Shown here one piece after another: positions 43,515-51,555 of a stretch of 64,000 nt of DNA. Origin of the DNA: Streptomyces sp. NBC_01241 (lineage in GTDB: Bacteria; Actinomycetota; Actinomycetes; Streptomycetales; Streptomycetaceae); contig NZ_CP108494.1 of the NCBI RefSeq assembly GCF_041435435.1, positions 4,808,501 through 4,872,500 of the forward strand. The letters run 5' to 3'. A program made the translations under genes and the position numbers. The stretch's first letter is position 1; every line of letters starts with the position of its first letter. The notes under the pieces are model-generated. The model saw only the letters and a program-made list of their open reading frames with translations, had not been told where the DNA came from and did no database searches.

Positions 43515-44000
43515 GTGAATTCCGTACCCCGGGTACTGGCCGTACTCGATGAACTGCTGACCGCCGCCGCCCATGACGACCGCGGTGCGCTGTGGCAACT
43601 GGCCGAGCAGGGTCGGGAGTTGGACGCCAATCTGGTGCGTCTTCCGCAGGGCGCGGAGGTCGGTGAGCATCAGGAGGACGTCCTGGACGTCCTCCTCGTC
43701 GTCATCGCGGGCAGCGGCCGGGTCGTGGCCGGGGGCGGCGACGTACTGAACCTGGCCCCGACCACGGTCGTCTGGCTGCCCCGCACCTCGCGCCGTGCGC
43801 TCGTCGCGGGACCGGAAGGGCTGGCGTACGTGACGGTCCACCGCCGCCGCCCCGGCCTGACCATCAAGCCCTCGACGGCCCACGAGGGCGGCGAGGCGCC
43901 CTGCATGCTGGACCGGGTCTGCCCCGAGTGCGGCCGGCTCTCGCAGGACCCGGAACCGGTGTTCTGCAGCCGGTGCGGGGAGCGGTTCCCGGACTGCTGA
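43515..44000 (+). CDS. Cupin-like protein with C-terminal zinc ribbon
   Basis: This 161-residue protein has an N-terminal cupin-like beta-barrel region (about 25-110: RELDANLVRLPQGAEVGEHQ, LVVIAGSGRVVAGGGDVLNL) and then a C-terminal zinc ribbon with CPECG (about 136-140) and CSRCG (about 152-156), separated by 12 residues. A cupin fused to a CxxC-type ribbon is unusual. GTG at 43515 is the start. No function is known. It is divergent from pip by about 80 bases and upstream of a MarR-ABC operon. Confidence 0.7.
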   Translation: MNSVPRVLAVLDELLTAAAHDDRGALWQLAEQGRELDANLVRLPQGAEVGEHQEDVLDVLLVVIAGSGRVVAGGGDVLNLAPTTVVWLPRTSRRALVAGPEGLAYVTVHRRRPGLTIKPSTAHEGGEAPCMLDRVCPECGRLSQDPEPVFCSRCGERFPDC

Positions 44001-44119
44001 ACATCCGGCCCGGCCTGCTCGCCGCCGCGCGGGGCCAAGGCCTCCCGGATCCTTCCAGTCCTTCCGCATGGACAAAATACATAGGGGCATTACCTCGTAT
44101 ACAGAGCTAAAATGGACAG

Positions 44120-44593
44120 ATGGCGGCGGGTGATCTCCCTGATGAGCTCGCCGGACTCCTGCCCCGTATACAGAGGCTCGCCCGGCGACGCCTGTGGAGT
44201 GGCATGGGCGCCCCCCGGCTGCGCGGGGCGCACGCCGAGTTGCTGCGGCTGGTGGCCGCCGAGCCCGGCATCCGGGTCTCGACGGCCGCACACAGCCTCT
44301 GTCTCGCGGCCAACTCGGTCAGCACCCTGGTGAACCACCTCGTCGCCGAAGGACTGCTGCGACGGGAGAAGGACCCCGGAGACGGGCGTGCCGCGTTGCT
44401 GTACCCGACCTCCGCAGGTGTCGGGAAGCTGCGCGACTGGCGCGCCCGTCGCGAGGCGCTCTTCCGCGAACACCTGGCCCGGCTCGGCCCGGACGACCGG
44501 GCGGCGCTTGCCGCCGCGCTCCCGGCCCTGCGCGGACTGGCCGACTCCCTGCGCGAGGGGGACCCGCTGCGCGAAGGGGATGAGATCGCGTGA
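44120..44593 (+). CDS. MarR family transcriptional regulator
   Basis: This 157-residue protein has a winged helix-turn-helix (STAAHSLCLAANSVSTLVNHLVAEGLL) and the MarR wing (RREKDPGDGRAALLYPT). It is the first gene of a three-gene operon with a DrrA/DrrB-type exporter: its stop overlaps the next start by four bases (GTGA at 44590-44593). The A/T-rich leader around 44070-44110 (ATACATAG... and CGTATACAG) is a likely promoter/operator. Start ATG at 44120. Confidence 0.85.
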   Translation: MAAGDLPDELAGLLPRIQRLARRRLWSGMGAPRLRGAHAELLRLVAAEPGIRVSTAAHSLCLAANSVSTLVNHLVAEGLLRREKDPGDGRAALLYPTSAGVGKLRDWRARREALFREHLARLGPDDRAALAAALPALRGLADSLREGDPLREGDEIA

Positions 44594-45456
44594 CCACGGA
44601 AACCGCACCTGCCCTCAACTGCACCGGCCTGAGCTACAGCTTCGGCGATGCGAAAGCCGTCGACGGCCTGGATCTGCTGGTCGGCCGGGGGGAGGTGTTC
44701 GGCCTTCTCGGGCCCAACGGCGCGGGCAAGACCACCACCATGCGCGCGATCACCACACTCCTGCCCGTACCGCCCGGCGTCATCGAGGTCTTCGGCCACG
44801 ACGCGGCCCGGCACAAGATGGCCGTACGGCGCCTGCTCGGCTACGTACCGCAGCAGCTGTCGGCCGATGCGAGCCTCACCGGCCGGGAGAACGTCCAGCT
44901 CTTCGCCCGCGTCTTCGACGTACCCCGCCGCCAGCGCGCCGCGCGGGTCTCCCAGGCGCTGGACGCGGTCGGCCTCGGCGAGGTCGCGAACCGGCTCGCC
45001 GGCACGTACTCCGGCGGCATGGTCCGCCGCCTCGAACTCGCCCAGGCCCTGGTCAGCGCGCCCCGGCTGATGATCCTGGACGAGCCGACCATCGGCCTCG
45101 ACCCGATCGCGCGGGACAGCGTCTGGGACCGCATCACCGAGATACGGACCGGCACCGGGATGACCGTGCTGGTCACCACCCACTCGATGGACGAGGCTGA
45201 CCAGCGCTGCGACCGGCTCGCCCTGATGCACCTCGGCAGACTCCGCGCGCTCGGCACGCCCGCCGAGCTGAAGAACGAACTCGTCGCCCACCGCCGGGAA
45301 TCCGGCGAGACGGGTCTTCTGCCGCCGTCCCTGGAGGACGTCTTCCGCTACCACTCCGGAAGCGGACTGAACGACCCGGGCTCGGCCTCCGACGAAGGGA
45401 AAGGAGCGTTCCGAGATGTCCGCCGTACCCGTCGCACCGCATCCCGCCTCGGCTGA
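44590..45456 (+). CDS. ABC transporter ATP-binding protein (DrrA-type)
   Basis: This 288-residue ATPase has Walker A GPNGAGKTTT at about 40-49, Q-loop YVPQQLS, signature YSGGMVRRLEL, Walker B LMILDEPTIGLD, and H-loop VTTHSMDEAD, the pattern of daunorubicin-resistance-type exporters. It energises the permease encoded directly downstream, and the two genes overlap by 41 bases (45416-45456). GTG start overlaps the MarR gene stop. The substrate may be a drug or lipid and is not known. Confidence 0.9.
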   Translation: MTTETAPALNCTGLSYSFGDAKAVDGLDLLVGRGEVFGLLGPNGAGKTTTMRAITTLLPVPPGVIEVFGHDAARHKMAVRRLLGYVPQQLSADASLTGRENVQLFARVFDVPRRQRAARVSQALDAVGLGEVANRLAGTYSGGMVRRLELAQALVSAPRLMILDEPTIGLDPIARDSVWDRITEIRTGTGMTVLVTTHSMDEADQRCDRLALMHLGRLRALGTPAELKNELVAHRRESGETGLLPPSLEDVFRYHSGSGLNDPGSASDEGKGAFRDVRRTRRTASRLG

Positions 45457-46282
45457 GTCCGGCTCCCCGCCCGACCAGCGCTTCGCACTGCTGCTGACCC
45501 CGCCACCGCCTCGCACCGCCTGGCGCGTCGTACCGGCGAGAGTGGCCGCGATGTGCGCCGTCGAACTCCAGAAGCTGCTCCACGACCGCACCGAGATCTA
45601 CACCCGGGCCGTCCAGCCCGCCCTCTGGCTGCTGATCTTCGGCGAGACCTTCTCCCGTATCCACGCCATCCCCACCGGGGGCGTCCCCTACCTCGACTTC
45701 CTCGCGCCCGGCATCATCGCCCAGTCGGCCATGTTCATCGCGATCTTCTACGGCATCATGATCATCTGGGAGCGGGACTCCGGCGTCCTCACCAAACTCA
45801 TGGTCACCCCCACGCCCCGTACCGCCCTGGTGACGGGCAAGGCGTTCGCCGCCGGGGTGAAGGCGGTGATCCAGGCCGCGGTCGTCATCGTGATCGCCGC
45901 CCTGCTGGGCGTGGGCATGACGTGGAACCCGCTGCGTCTGCTGGGCGTCGTGCTGGTGGTCGTGCTCGCCTCGGCGTTCTTCTCCTGCCTGTCGATGTCG
46001 ATCGCCGGGATCGTGCTCACCCGTGACCGGCTGATGGGCATCGGCCAGGCCATCACGATGCCGCTCTTCTTCGCCTCGAACGCGCTCTACCCGGTCGCGC
46101 TGATGCCCGGCTGGCTTCAGGCCGTCAGCAGGGTGAACCCGCTGAGTTACGAGGTCGATGCCCTGCGCGGCCTCCTCATCGGCACCCACGCCCACCTCGC
46201 CCTCGACCTCGCGGTCCTCGCCTTCGCGGCCCTGGTCGGCATCGTCGCCGCCGGTTCGCTGCTGGGCCGCCTCGCCCGCTGA
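45416..46282 (+). CDS. ABC-2 type permease (DrrB-type)
   Basis: This 288-residue protein has six membrane segments in the ABC-2 pattern (LLIFGETFSRIHAIPTGGV near the first loop, AIFYGIMIIWERDSGVLTKLMV, GIVLTRDRLMGIGQAITMPL, NPLSYEVDALRGLLIG). It should form the channel with the ATPase upstream. Its start overlaps the ATPase gene by 41 bases, so translation is coupled. A 26-base tandem duplication spans its stop codon. Confidence 0.9.
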   Translation: MSAVPVAPHPASAESGSPPDQRFALLLTPPPPRTAWRVVPARVAAMCAVELQKLLHDRTEIYTRAVQPALWLLIFGETFSRIHAIPTGGVPYLDFLAPGIIAQSAMFIAIFYGIMIIWERDSGVLTKLMVTPTPRTALVTGKAFAAGVKAVIQAAVVIVIAALLGVGMTWNPLRLLGVVLVVVLASAFFSCLSMSIAGIVLTRDRLMGIGQAITMPLFFASNALYPVALMPGWLQAVSRVNPLSYEVDALRGLLIGTHAHLALDLAVLAFAALVGIVAAGSLLGRLAR

Positions 46283-46320
46283 GCGGCCTGGGCTGCCTCG
46301 CCCGTTGAGCGGCCTGGGCC
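46269..46320. repeat. 26-base tandem duplication spanning the permease stop
   Basis: The first unit (46269-46294, beginning GCCTCGCCCGCTGAGCGG) carries the permease stop TGA at 46280-46282. The second unit (46295-46320) repeats it with two mismatches. This is a simple local duplication that lies downstream of the stop and does not extend the protein. Confidence 0.7.
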
Positions 46321-46382
46321 GTCGGGGCTCACCAGCGGTCCGAGGCTGCCCGGGGCTCGCGAGGGTTCGGGCACGCCGGGGC

Positions 46383-46601
46383 TCACCGCGTGCGCGGCCG
46401 GTCGAACCAGATCGTCAGCAGTGTCGGTACGAGCCCCACCCAGAACACCACCCGCGGAACACCCCGGTCGGTCCACGGCACCGCCGCGATGGCCACCGCG
46501 CACAGCGTCCCCAGCACCGCCTGGACCAGCACCAGCCGCGCCCAGAACATCCGCCGCAGCAGCGACCGGACACTCAACTGCACACCTGCGCGCAAAACCA
46601 T
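46383..46601 (-). CDS. Possible small membrane protein
   Basis: The minus strand encodes up to 72 residues with two hydrophobic segments: LVLVQAVLGTLCAVAIAAVP and GVPRVVFWVGLVPTLLTIWF, ending DRPRTR. Codon use is coding-like. ATG at 46601 is the first in-frame start; ATG at 46550 (MFWARL) has a GGCGG upstream and is another option. It is divergent from the isochorismatase-family gene and convergent with the ABC permease. Confidence 0.5.
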   Translation of the reverse strand: MVLRAGVQLSVRSLLRRMFWARLVLVQAVLGTLCAVAIAAVPWTDRGVPRVVFWVGLVPTLLTIWFDRPRTR

Positions 46602-46637
46602 GTGGAAGAGCCCGGCGCGGACGGACAAGATGGCGGG

Positions 46638-47223
46638 ATGACCCGTAGTCGTGCGATGCCCGTAGAGGCCCTGCTCGTTGTGGACGTCCAGTCGGCCGCC
46701 GTCTCCGGTGACAGGGCGGTGCCCGGGACGGACCGGCTCGTGGACCGGACCGCGGACCTGATCGCACGGGCCCGGCGGGGTGGGGCGCTCGTCGTGCACG
46801 TGCAGAACGACGGGGCGCCCGGGGCCGGCGACGAGCCGCACACGCCCGGCTGGGAACTCCACCACCAGGTCAAGGCGGGCCCAGCGGAGGTCGTCATCCG
46901 CAAGACCCGGGACGACGGTTTCCACGAGACGCCGCTGGGCGGCCTGTTGAACGATTCCGGGGTGCGGGCGCTCGCCATCTGCGGGGTGATGTCCGAGATG
47001 TGTGTCCAGGCGACCGCCCGTACGGCGCTGGCGCTGGGGTACCGGGTCGTCATGCCGCACGACGGCCACGCGACGCACGACATTCCCGCCGCACCGGGGA
47101 TCAGCGACGCGGTCCCGGCCGCCGCGGTCTCCCGGGTCGCCGGAATGGGCCCTCGGCAGCGAGCTGGAGGTCGTCGCGCACGCCGCGGACGTCGCGTTCG
47201 CGGCCCCGCCCCGGCGGCGCTGA
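46638..47223 (+). pseudogene. Isochorismatase family hydrolase, frameshifted near its 3' end
   Basis: The gene starts ATG at 46638 (MTRSRAMPVEALLVVDVQ). It has the cysteine-hydrolase markers: Asp in VVDVQ, Lys in IRKTRDDGFHETPL and the nucleophile Cys in GVMSEMCVQATAR. At 47142-47143 (a GG) the frame shifts by one base. Up to there it reads VSRVAGMG; after removal of one G it continues VAEWALGSELEVVAHAADVAF and stops at 47223. Without the shift a normal 194-residue protein would result. As written the frame runs on into unrelated DNA to 47273. The frameshift is either real or a sequencing error. Confidence 0.7.
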
Positions 47224-47371
47224 TGCGCCAAAACGACTACGTGCAGGGGGAGGTGGTCGCACGCCGCTCATGAGATGGCTGGCTCGTTCCGGGAACCGCG
47301 GGGCCCGGTCCTGTCGTCCTCACGCGCGCCCCCACGCGGGCCCCACCCCATTCGCGGACCCAAGCAGAAGC

Positions 47372-48034
47372 ATGAGCGTTGACGGCAGCACGCGATCCCG
47401 GAGCGGCAGCCGGAGCAACGGCGGCACCGTTTCCACGGCGCGGCGCAGTTCTCGTACGGCTCTCCTGGACTGCGCGAAGGCGGTGCTCGCCCTCGCACTC
47501 GTCCTGGGGGCCGCCACCGCCTGCAGTCAGTCGTCCGACAGTGGGAGTCACAAGGCCAAGGACTGGAAGGTCGGCGACTGTGCCGGGCCCGACCACAGTG
47601 AGTCCAAGGACGGCTACCAGGCCATGGACTGCGACGACTCCAAGGCGACGATCAAGGTTCTCGTCATCAAGGACGGTGCCATCTTCGCCGATTCCATCCA
47701 GTGCCCGGCCAGGACGGACGCGATCATCTCGGTGAAGGTCGCCATCGGCTCCGGCCACGCGAGCGCCGGCATCCCCAGTAAGACCATCTGCGGCCGCAAC
47801 CTCTCCGGCGACCACCCCGGCGACGCGGGTGCGGGCGGCGGCCAGTTGGTGAAGGGTGACTGCGTGGACGACCAGGCCAAGGAAGTCCCCTGCGGCAGCG
47901 GGGGCAGTGGTGTGAGCAAGGTGCTCGACCTGACGAAGACGGCCGAGGAATGCCCGTCCGGGACCGACCGCCCCCTGGACCTGTTCCCGAGCCCGGGCAG
48001 GCCGTACAACACGATCTGCACCGCCAAGTCCTGA
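47372..48034 (+). CDS. Lipoprotein, function unknown
   Basis: This 220-residue protein has a basic N-terminal region of about 30 residues, a hydrophobic segment (AVLALALVLG) and a lipobox-like AATAC (Cys at about 51), so it should be a membrane-anchored lipoprotein. The mature part has an even number of cysteines (GDCAGP, AMDCDD, SIQCPA, TICGRN, GDCVDD, VPCGSG, EECPSG, TICTAKS) which suggests disulfides. ATG at 47372 is chosen. No family is recognised. Confidence 0.65.
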   Translation: MSVDGSTRSRSGSRSNGGTVSTARRSSRTALLDCAKAVLALALVLGAATACSQSSDSGSHKAKDWKVGDCAGPDHSESKDGYQAMDCDDSKATIKVLVIKDGAIFADSIQCPARTDAIISVKVAIGSGHASAGIPSKTICGRNLSGDHPGDAGAGGGQLVKGDCVDDQAKEVPCGSGGSGVSKVLDLTKTAEECPSGTDRPLDLFPSPGRPYNTICTAKS

Positions 48035-48128
48035 CGGTCCGGGTCGCCCCTGGGCCGGTGAGGCCCATGCTTCACCGGCCGTGCGGTGCCTTCAGGTTGT
48101 CCCGCGACGCCAGCTCCGTGGCACGGTC

Positions 48129-48893
48129 CTAGCCGGCACCGGCACCGGCACCGGCGCGTGCGCTGCGGAACAGGGCCGTCCAGAGGAACGGCTCGCCGAA
48201 GTGCGGCGATCCGGACGGTTCGTCGTGCATGCGGCGCAGTTCGATCTCCGTCAGGTCGGCGAAGATCCTGCGCAACGACTCCGGCGTGTAGGCCAGGCCG
48301 CCATGGAGGCCTCCGGTCTGTTCGTAGAAGGAGGCGTCGGGGAGTTCCGAGCCCATGCCTTTCTCACCGGCCGCGAAGCAGGTGAGGGCGAAGTGGCCGC
48401 CGGGCGCGAGGACGTTGTCGAGGAGACCGAGGTAGCTGATGCGACGGTGCGGCGGCAGGTGGTGGAAGCAGCCCGAGTCGTAGATCAGGTCGTACGGGCC
48501 GGTCAGCTCCGCCCCCGTGAGGGCGAACGCGTCGCCGCAGTGGAACCGTACGTCGGCCCCCGCCTCCCGCGCGCGGTCCTCGGCCCAGGCGATGGCCGCC
48601 GGGGACAGGTCCACCGCGTCGACCTCGAAACCCAGGGACGCGAGGTGGAGGGCGTTGCGGCCCGGGCCGCAGCCCAGATCCAGGGCGCGCCCCGGGGTGA
48701 TCAGGCCACGCTCCAGGTACGAGGCGAGGCTCTCGTCGGGCTTCGCCGCGAAGAACGGAACCGGCTTCGTCCGGTCCGCGTAGAAGCTGTCCCACCAGGG
48801 CGCCCCGTCGGCCGTCCAGCGGTCCGCCTCCCGTGCGAACAGGTTGTCCAGAAGCCTGAGTACGTCGTCCACCGTGCGTATGTCGCGGTCCAC
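48129..48893 (-). CDS. Class I SAM-dependent methyltransferase
   Basis: This 254-residue protein has motif I LDLGCGPGRNALHLASLG (about 74-91), motif II-like VDAVDLSPAAIAWA, and motif III-like YDLIYDSGCFHHLPPHRR. The DSGCFHH segment is shared by many small Streptomyces methyltransferases of the TehB/thiopurine-like type. The acceptor substrate is unknown. GTG at 48893 with GGAAGGGGG upstream. The C-terminal (AG) repeat ARAGAGAGAG is low complexity. Confidence 0.85.
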   Translation of the reverse strand: MDRDIRTVDDVLRLLDNLFAREADRWTADGAPWWDSFYADRTKPVPFFAAKPDESLASYLERGLITPGRALDLGCGPGRNALHLASLGFEVDAVDLSPAAIAWAEDRAREAGADVRFHCGDAFALTGAELTGPYDLIYDSGCFHHLPPHRRISYLGLLDNVLAPGGHFALTCFAAGEKGMGSELPDASFYEQTGGLHGGLAYTPESLRRIFADLTEIELRRMHDEPSGSPHFGEPFLWTALFRSARAGAGAGAG

Positions 48894-49331
48894 GCGACCC
48901 CCTTCCCCGGAGGGTGAAAGCGTAGATCCGCTCGGCTCCGGAGCCCAGTTCCGCACCCGTCGACAACGTCCGCCAAAGGCCCCGTGCGAGCGTTTGCCGC
49001 CCCCGCGTCGACGGACCTGCATCCCCCCTCGCGCCTGGGCTTTTCGGGGGTGCGGGCGACCATGGAGGGGCAGGGAGGGGGCTGTTCCGGCTCTCCAGGG
49101 GTCTGTTTCTTTCGCGATGCTCCGAGTTTCGCGTTCTGGGTTCCCCGTTCCGCTTGTGTGCCGGGCGCGGGCCGGGACCGAGGAGTTTTCACCCTGGTAG
49201 CAACGGTTCGATGCGCATTCGGACTTGATCGGCGCGTTCCCCTCCGTGTGGTCGAGCGCGTGGCGGACACCCCACCGGCCGGGTGGAGCGTGGAGAGTGG
49301 GGGCAGCGGTACCGACGACGAAGGAGGACCG
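48894..49331. other. Intergenic region between methyltransferase and TetR genes
   Basis: This 438-base gap separates a leftward methyltransferase gene and a rightward TetR gene. It should hold both promoters. I saw no clear inverted repeat or gene fragment in it. Confidence 0.45.
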
Positions 49332-49970
49332 ATGGTGGGTGTCGTGGCGAACCGGCGGAACGGGGTACCCGGACAGGCCATGGAGGGGCCGGGGCCGCGG
49401 GACCGACTCCTGCGCGCCGGGCGCCAGTTGTTCGCCGCGTACGGGTATGCGCACACGAGCGTCGAGTCCCTGTGCGAACAGGCGAAGGTGCCCGTCCACA
49501 TCTTCCGGCAGGAGTTCGTCTCGCGGGAGGTGCTCCTGATGGCGATCTACGACGAGGTCGCGACCCACGGGCTGCGCGCCGCCGAGAACGCCCTGATGGC
49601 CGAGGGGATGGAGGACTGTCCGACGGCGCAACGAGTCCGGCTGCTCTTCGACGCCTATGTGAGGGCCGTCACCGAGGACCCGTGCGCGGCCAGGGTGGCG
49701 TTCGTCGAGGTGCTGGGGGTGAGCAGGGAGGTGGACAACCATCTCGCGACCTGGCGGGCGATGTGGATCGAGTTCCTGACCTCCGAGGCCGAGCGGGCCG
49801 TGCGACGGGGCGAGGCGGTGCCGAGCGATCACACCGTGACGGTCACGGTGCTGAACCACTCGGTGGACGAACTCATGGCCCATCACGGCCGCAGGCCCCG
49901 GCAGGTCGACGCCGAGTGGCTGACCGATGAGCTGACCCGGCTCTCGCTGGCCATGATCCTGCCGTCCTGA
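49332..49970 (+). CDS. TetR family transcriptional regulator
   Basis: This 212-residue protein has an N-terminal TetR helix-turn-helix (about 22-65: RDRLLRAGRQLFAAYGYAHT then SVESLCEQAKVPVHIFRQEF) and a helical ligand domain (FDAYVRAVTEDPCAARVAFVEVLG). ATG at 49332 with AAGGAGGA upstream. No target gene can be named; the divergent methyltransferase is a candidate. Confidence 0.88.
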   Translation: MVGVVANRRNGVPGQAMEGPGPRDRLLRAGRQLFAAYGYAHTSVESLCEQAKVPVHIFRQEFVSREVLLMAIYDEVATHGLRAAENALMAEGMEDCPTAQRVRLLFDAYVRAVTEDPCAARVAFVEVLGVSREVDNHLATWRAMWIEFLTSEAERAVRRGEAVPSDHTVTVTVLNHSVDELMAHHGRRPRQVDAEWLTDELTRLSLAMILPS

Positions 49971-50018
49971 CACGCCCCGTTGCCGTCCCGGCAACGGGGG
50001 ACGGCGAATAATGGCGAG

Positions 50019-50645
50019 ATGGACGAAGACGGAGAACGCGGAGAGCCCGGAGCGGGTACGGACGACGAGATCTCGGCCGTCCTGACCGGCGTCGGGCCGA
50101 GGCTGCGCGCTCTGCGCCAGGAGCGCGGCACGACGCTGGCACAGCTCAGCGAGACGACCGGGATCTCCCTCAGCACCCTCTCGCGCCTGGAGTCGGGCGG
50201 CCGTAAACCCACGCTCGAACTGCTGCTGCCGCTGGCCAAGGCGTACGGCGTGCAGTTGGACGAACTCGTCGGCGCCCCGGCCACCGGCGACCCGCGCATC
50301 CACTTCCGCCCCTTCACCCGGGACGGCATGACCTTCGTGCCCCTGACCCGGCACCTCGGCGGGCTGCACGCGTACAAGCAGATCCTGCCCGGCGGGCGCG
50401 GGGCCACGGGTCCGCTGGAGCAGCGGGTGCACGAGGGATACGAGTGGGTGTACGTACTGGCGGGGCGGCTGCGACTGGTACTGGGTGAACACGATCTGGT
50501 GCTGACGGCCGGTGAGGTCGCCGAGTTCGACACGCGTACGCCGCATGCGTGGGCCAGCGCCGGGCCCGGGCCGGTCGAATTCCTCAGTCTGTTCGGGGAG
50601 CAGGGGGAGCGGATGCATGTGAGGGCCCGGCCCACGGGGCGGTGA
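50019..50645 (+). CDS. XRE-family regulator with C-terminal cupin domain
   Basis: This 208-residue protein has an N-terminal Cro/CI helix-turn-helix (about 25-80: RLRALRQERGTTLAQLSETT, then GISLSTLSRLESGGRKPT) and a C-terminal cupin (about 105-200: HEGYEWVYVLAGRLRLVLGE with HDLVLTAGEVAEFDTRTPHA). The cupin His/Glu pattern fits a small-molecule sensor. It lies 48 bases after the TetR gene on the same strand, and the ATG at 50019 is the first with family fit. The target is unknown. Confidence 0.88.
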   Translation: MDEDGERGEPGAGTDDEISAVLTGVGPRLRALRQERGTTLAQLSETTGISLSTLSRLESGGRKPTLELLLPLAKAYGVQLDELVGAPATGDPRIHFRPFTRDGMTFVPLTRHLGGLHAYKQILPGGRGATGPLEQRVHEGYEWVYVLAGRLRLVLGEHDLVLTAGEVAEFDTRTPHAWASAGPGPVEFLSLFGEQGERMHVRARPTGR

Positions 50646-50707
50646 GGTGGCGCGAACGCCGTACGGAGCGGGGCCCTCAGGGGCCGAACGGCCGTGTGGG
50701 GCAGGGC

Positions 50708-50794
50708 TCAGGGGCGGAGGCTTGGCGAGAAGCCCGTCCAGCGCAGCTCGCCGTGCCGGGCGAGACAGAGGTAGCGGGTGGCCGCTCCTGTCAT
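50708..50794 (-). pseudogene. Truncated histidine-phosphatase stub
   Basis: On the minus strand ATG at 50794 opens 28 codons that read MTGAATRYLCLARHGE and then LRWTGFSPSLRP before a TGA at 50708-50710. The first 16 residues match the N terminus of histidine phosphatases, including the catalytic RHG. The rest looks like non-coding tail. It follows the SGNH gene by 16 bases on the same strand, so the phosphatase gene seems to have been lost except for its start. Confidence 0.5.
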
Positions 50795-50810
50795 GTTGTG
50801 TCGCGGCCGG

Positions 50811-51497
50811 TCAGGGCCGGGCCGCGTACGGGCCGCCCAGGCCCCATGCCTGGTGCATCGCGTCGGCGAAGGCGGCCGCCAGTTTGTGTTCGCCGGTGGG
50901 ACCGGGGTGCGTCCCGTCGTACGTGTCCCGGTGGATGTCGTATCCCGGTGGGCGGGAGGCCAGCAGGATCGGGGACATCGGGTCGTCGAGGTCGGCGACG
51001 GCCTTCGCCAGGAGTTCGTTGAAGCGGTCGCACTCGGCGGCGAACGGGGCGTCCGACTCGGCCCGTACGTTCGGTATCACGGGCAGGAGCACCATCTTGA
51101 CGTGCGGGTTCGCGCTGCGGGCCGCCGTGATGAACGCCCTGGCGTTCAGGGCGGTCTGGCCACTGTCCGTGTAGAACCCGAGGTCTATCAGGCCGAGCGA
51201 GACGAGCAGGACGTCCGTACGGTGCTCGGTGACCGTGTCGGCGATCACCGGGGCCATGTGCAGCCAGCCCTCGCCCCAGCCGGCCAGATGGGTGCGGGCC
51301 TCGGCGGGGAAGTCCGGTGCGCCGTACTCGTCACCGACGGGGGCGTCCGCCCCGGTGCCGTACAGCTCGCTGCGCGGGCCGACGATCGCGAACGGGGCAC
51401 CGAGGGTGGCGGCGAGGTGCTGCCACATCCGGTAGCGCCAGGTGAAGTCGCCGGCGCGGCCGATCGTCATGGAATCGCCGACAAACGTGAAACGCAT
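50811..51497 (-). CDS. SGNH/GDSL hydrolase
   Basis: This 228-residue esterase has block I FVGDSMTIGRAG (catalytic Ser in GDSM), a block III-like residue in LVSLGLIDLGF, and block V DGTHPGPTGEHKLA with the Asp-x-x-His pair (D-G-T-H). The block I glycine-serine is as expected for SGNH enzymes. Substrate unknown. ATG at 51497 is preferred; the frame continues upstream to an ATG at 51557, but that would run across the divergent gene. It lies upstream of the truncated histidine-phosphatase stub. Confidence 0.8.
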   Translation of the reverse strand: MRFTFVGDSMTIGRAGDFTWRYRMWQHLAATLGAPFAIVGPRSELYGTGADAPVGDEYGAPDFPAEARTHLAGWGEGWLHMAPVIADTVTEHRTDVLLVSLGLIDLGFYTDSGQTALNARAFITAARSANPHVKMVLLPVIPNVRAESDAPFAAECDRFNELLAKAVADLDDPMSPILLASRPPGYDIHRDTYDGTHPGPTGEHKLAAAFADAMHQAWGLGGPYAARP

Positions 51498-51555
51498 GGC
51501 GTCATCATCGCGGATCACTCCTGCGACCTGCGACGTGACGATGGACACTTGGGTC

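Noticed and set aside
48894..49331. A gene opposite the TetR start, in the long gap
   Set aside because: Open frames exist on both strands but codon use is poor and no domain or ribosome-binding site fits.
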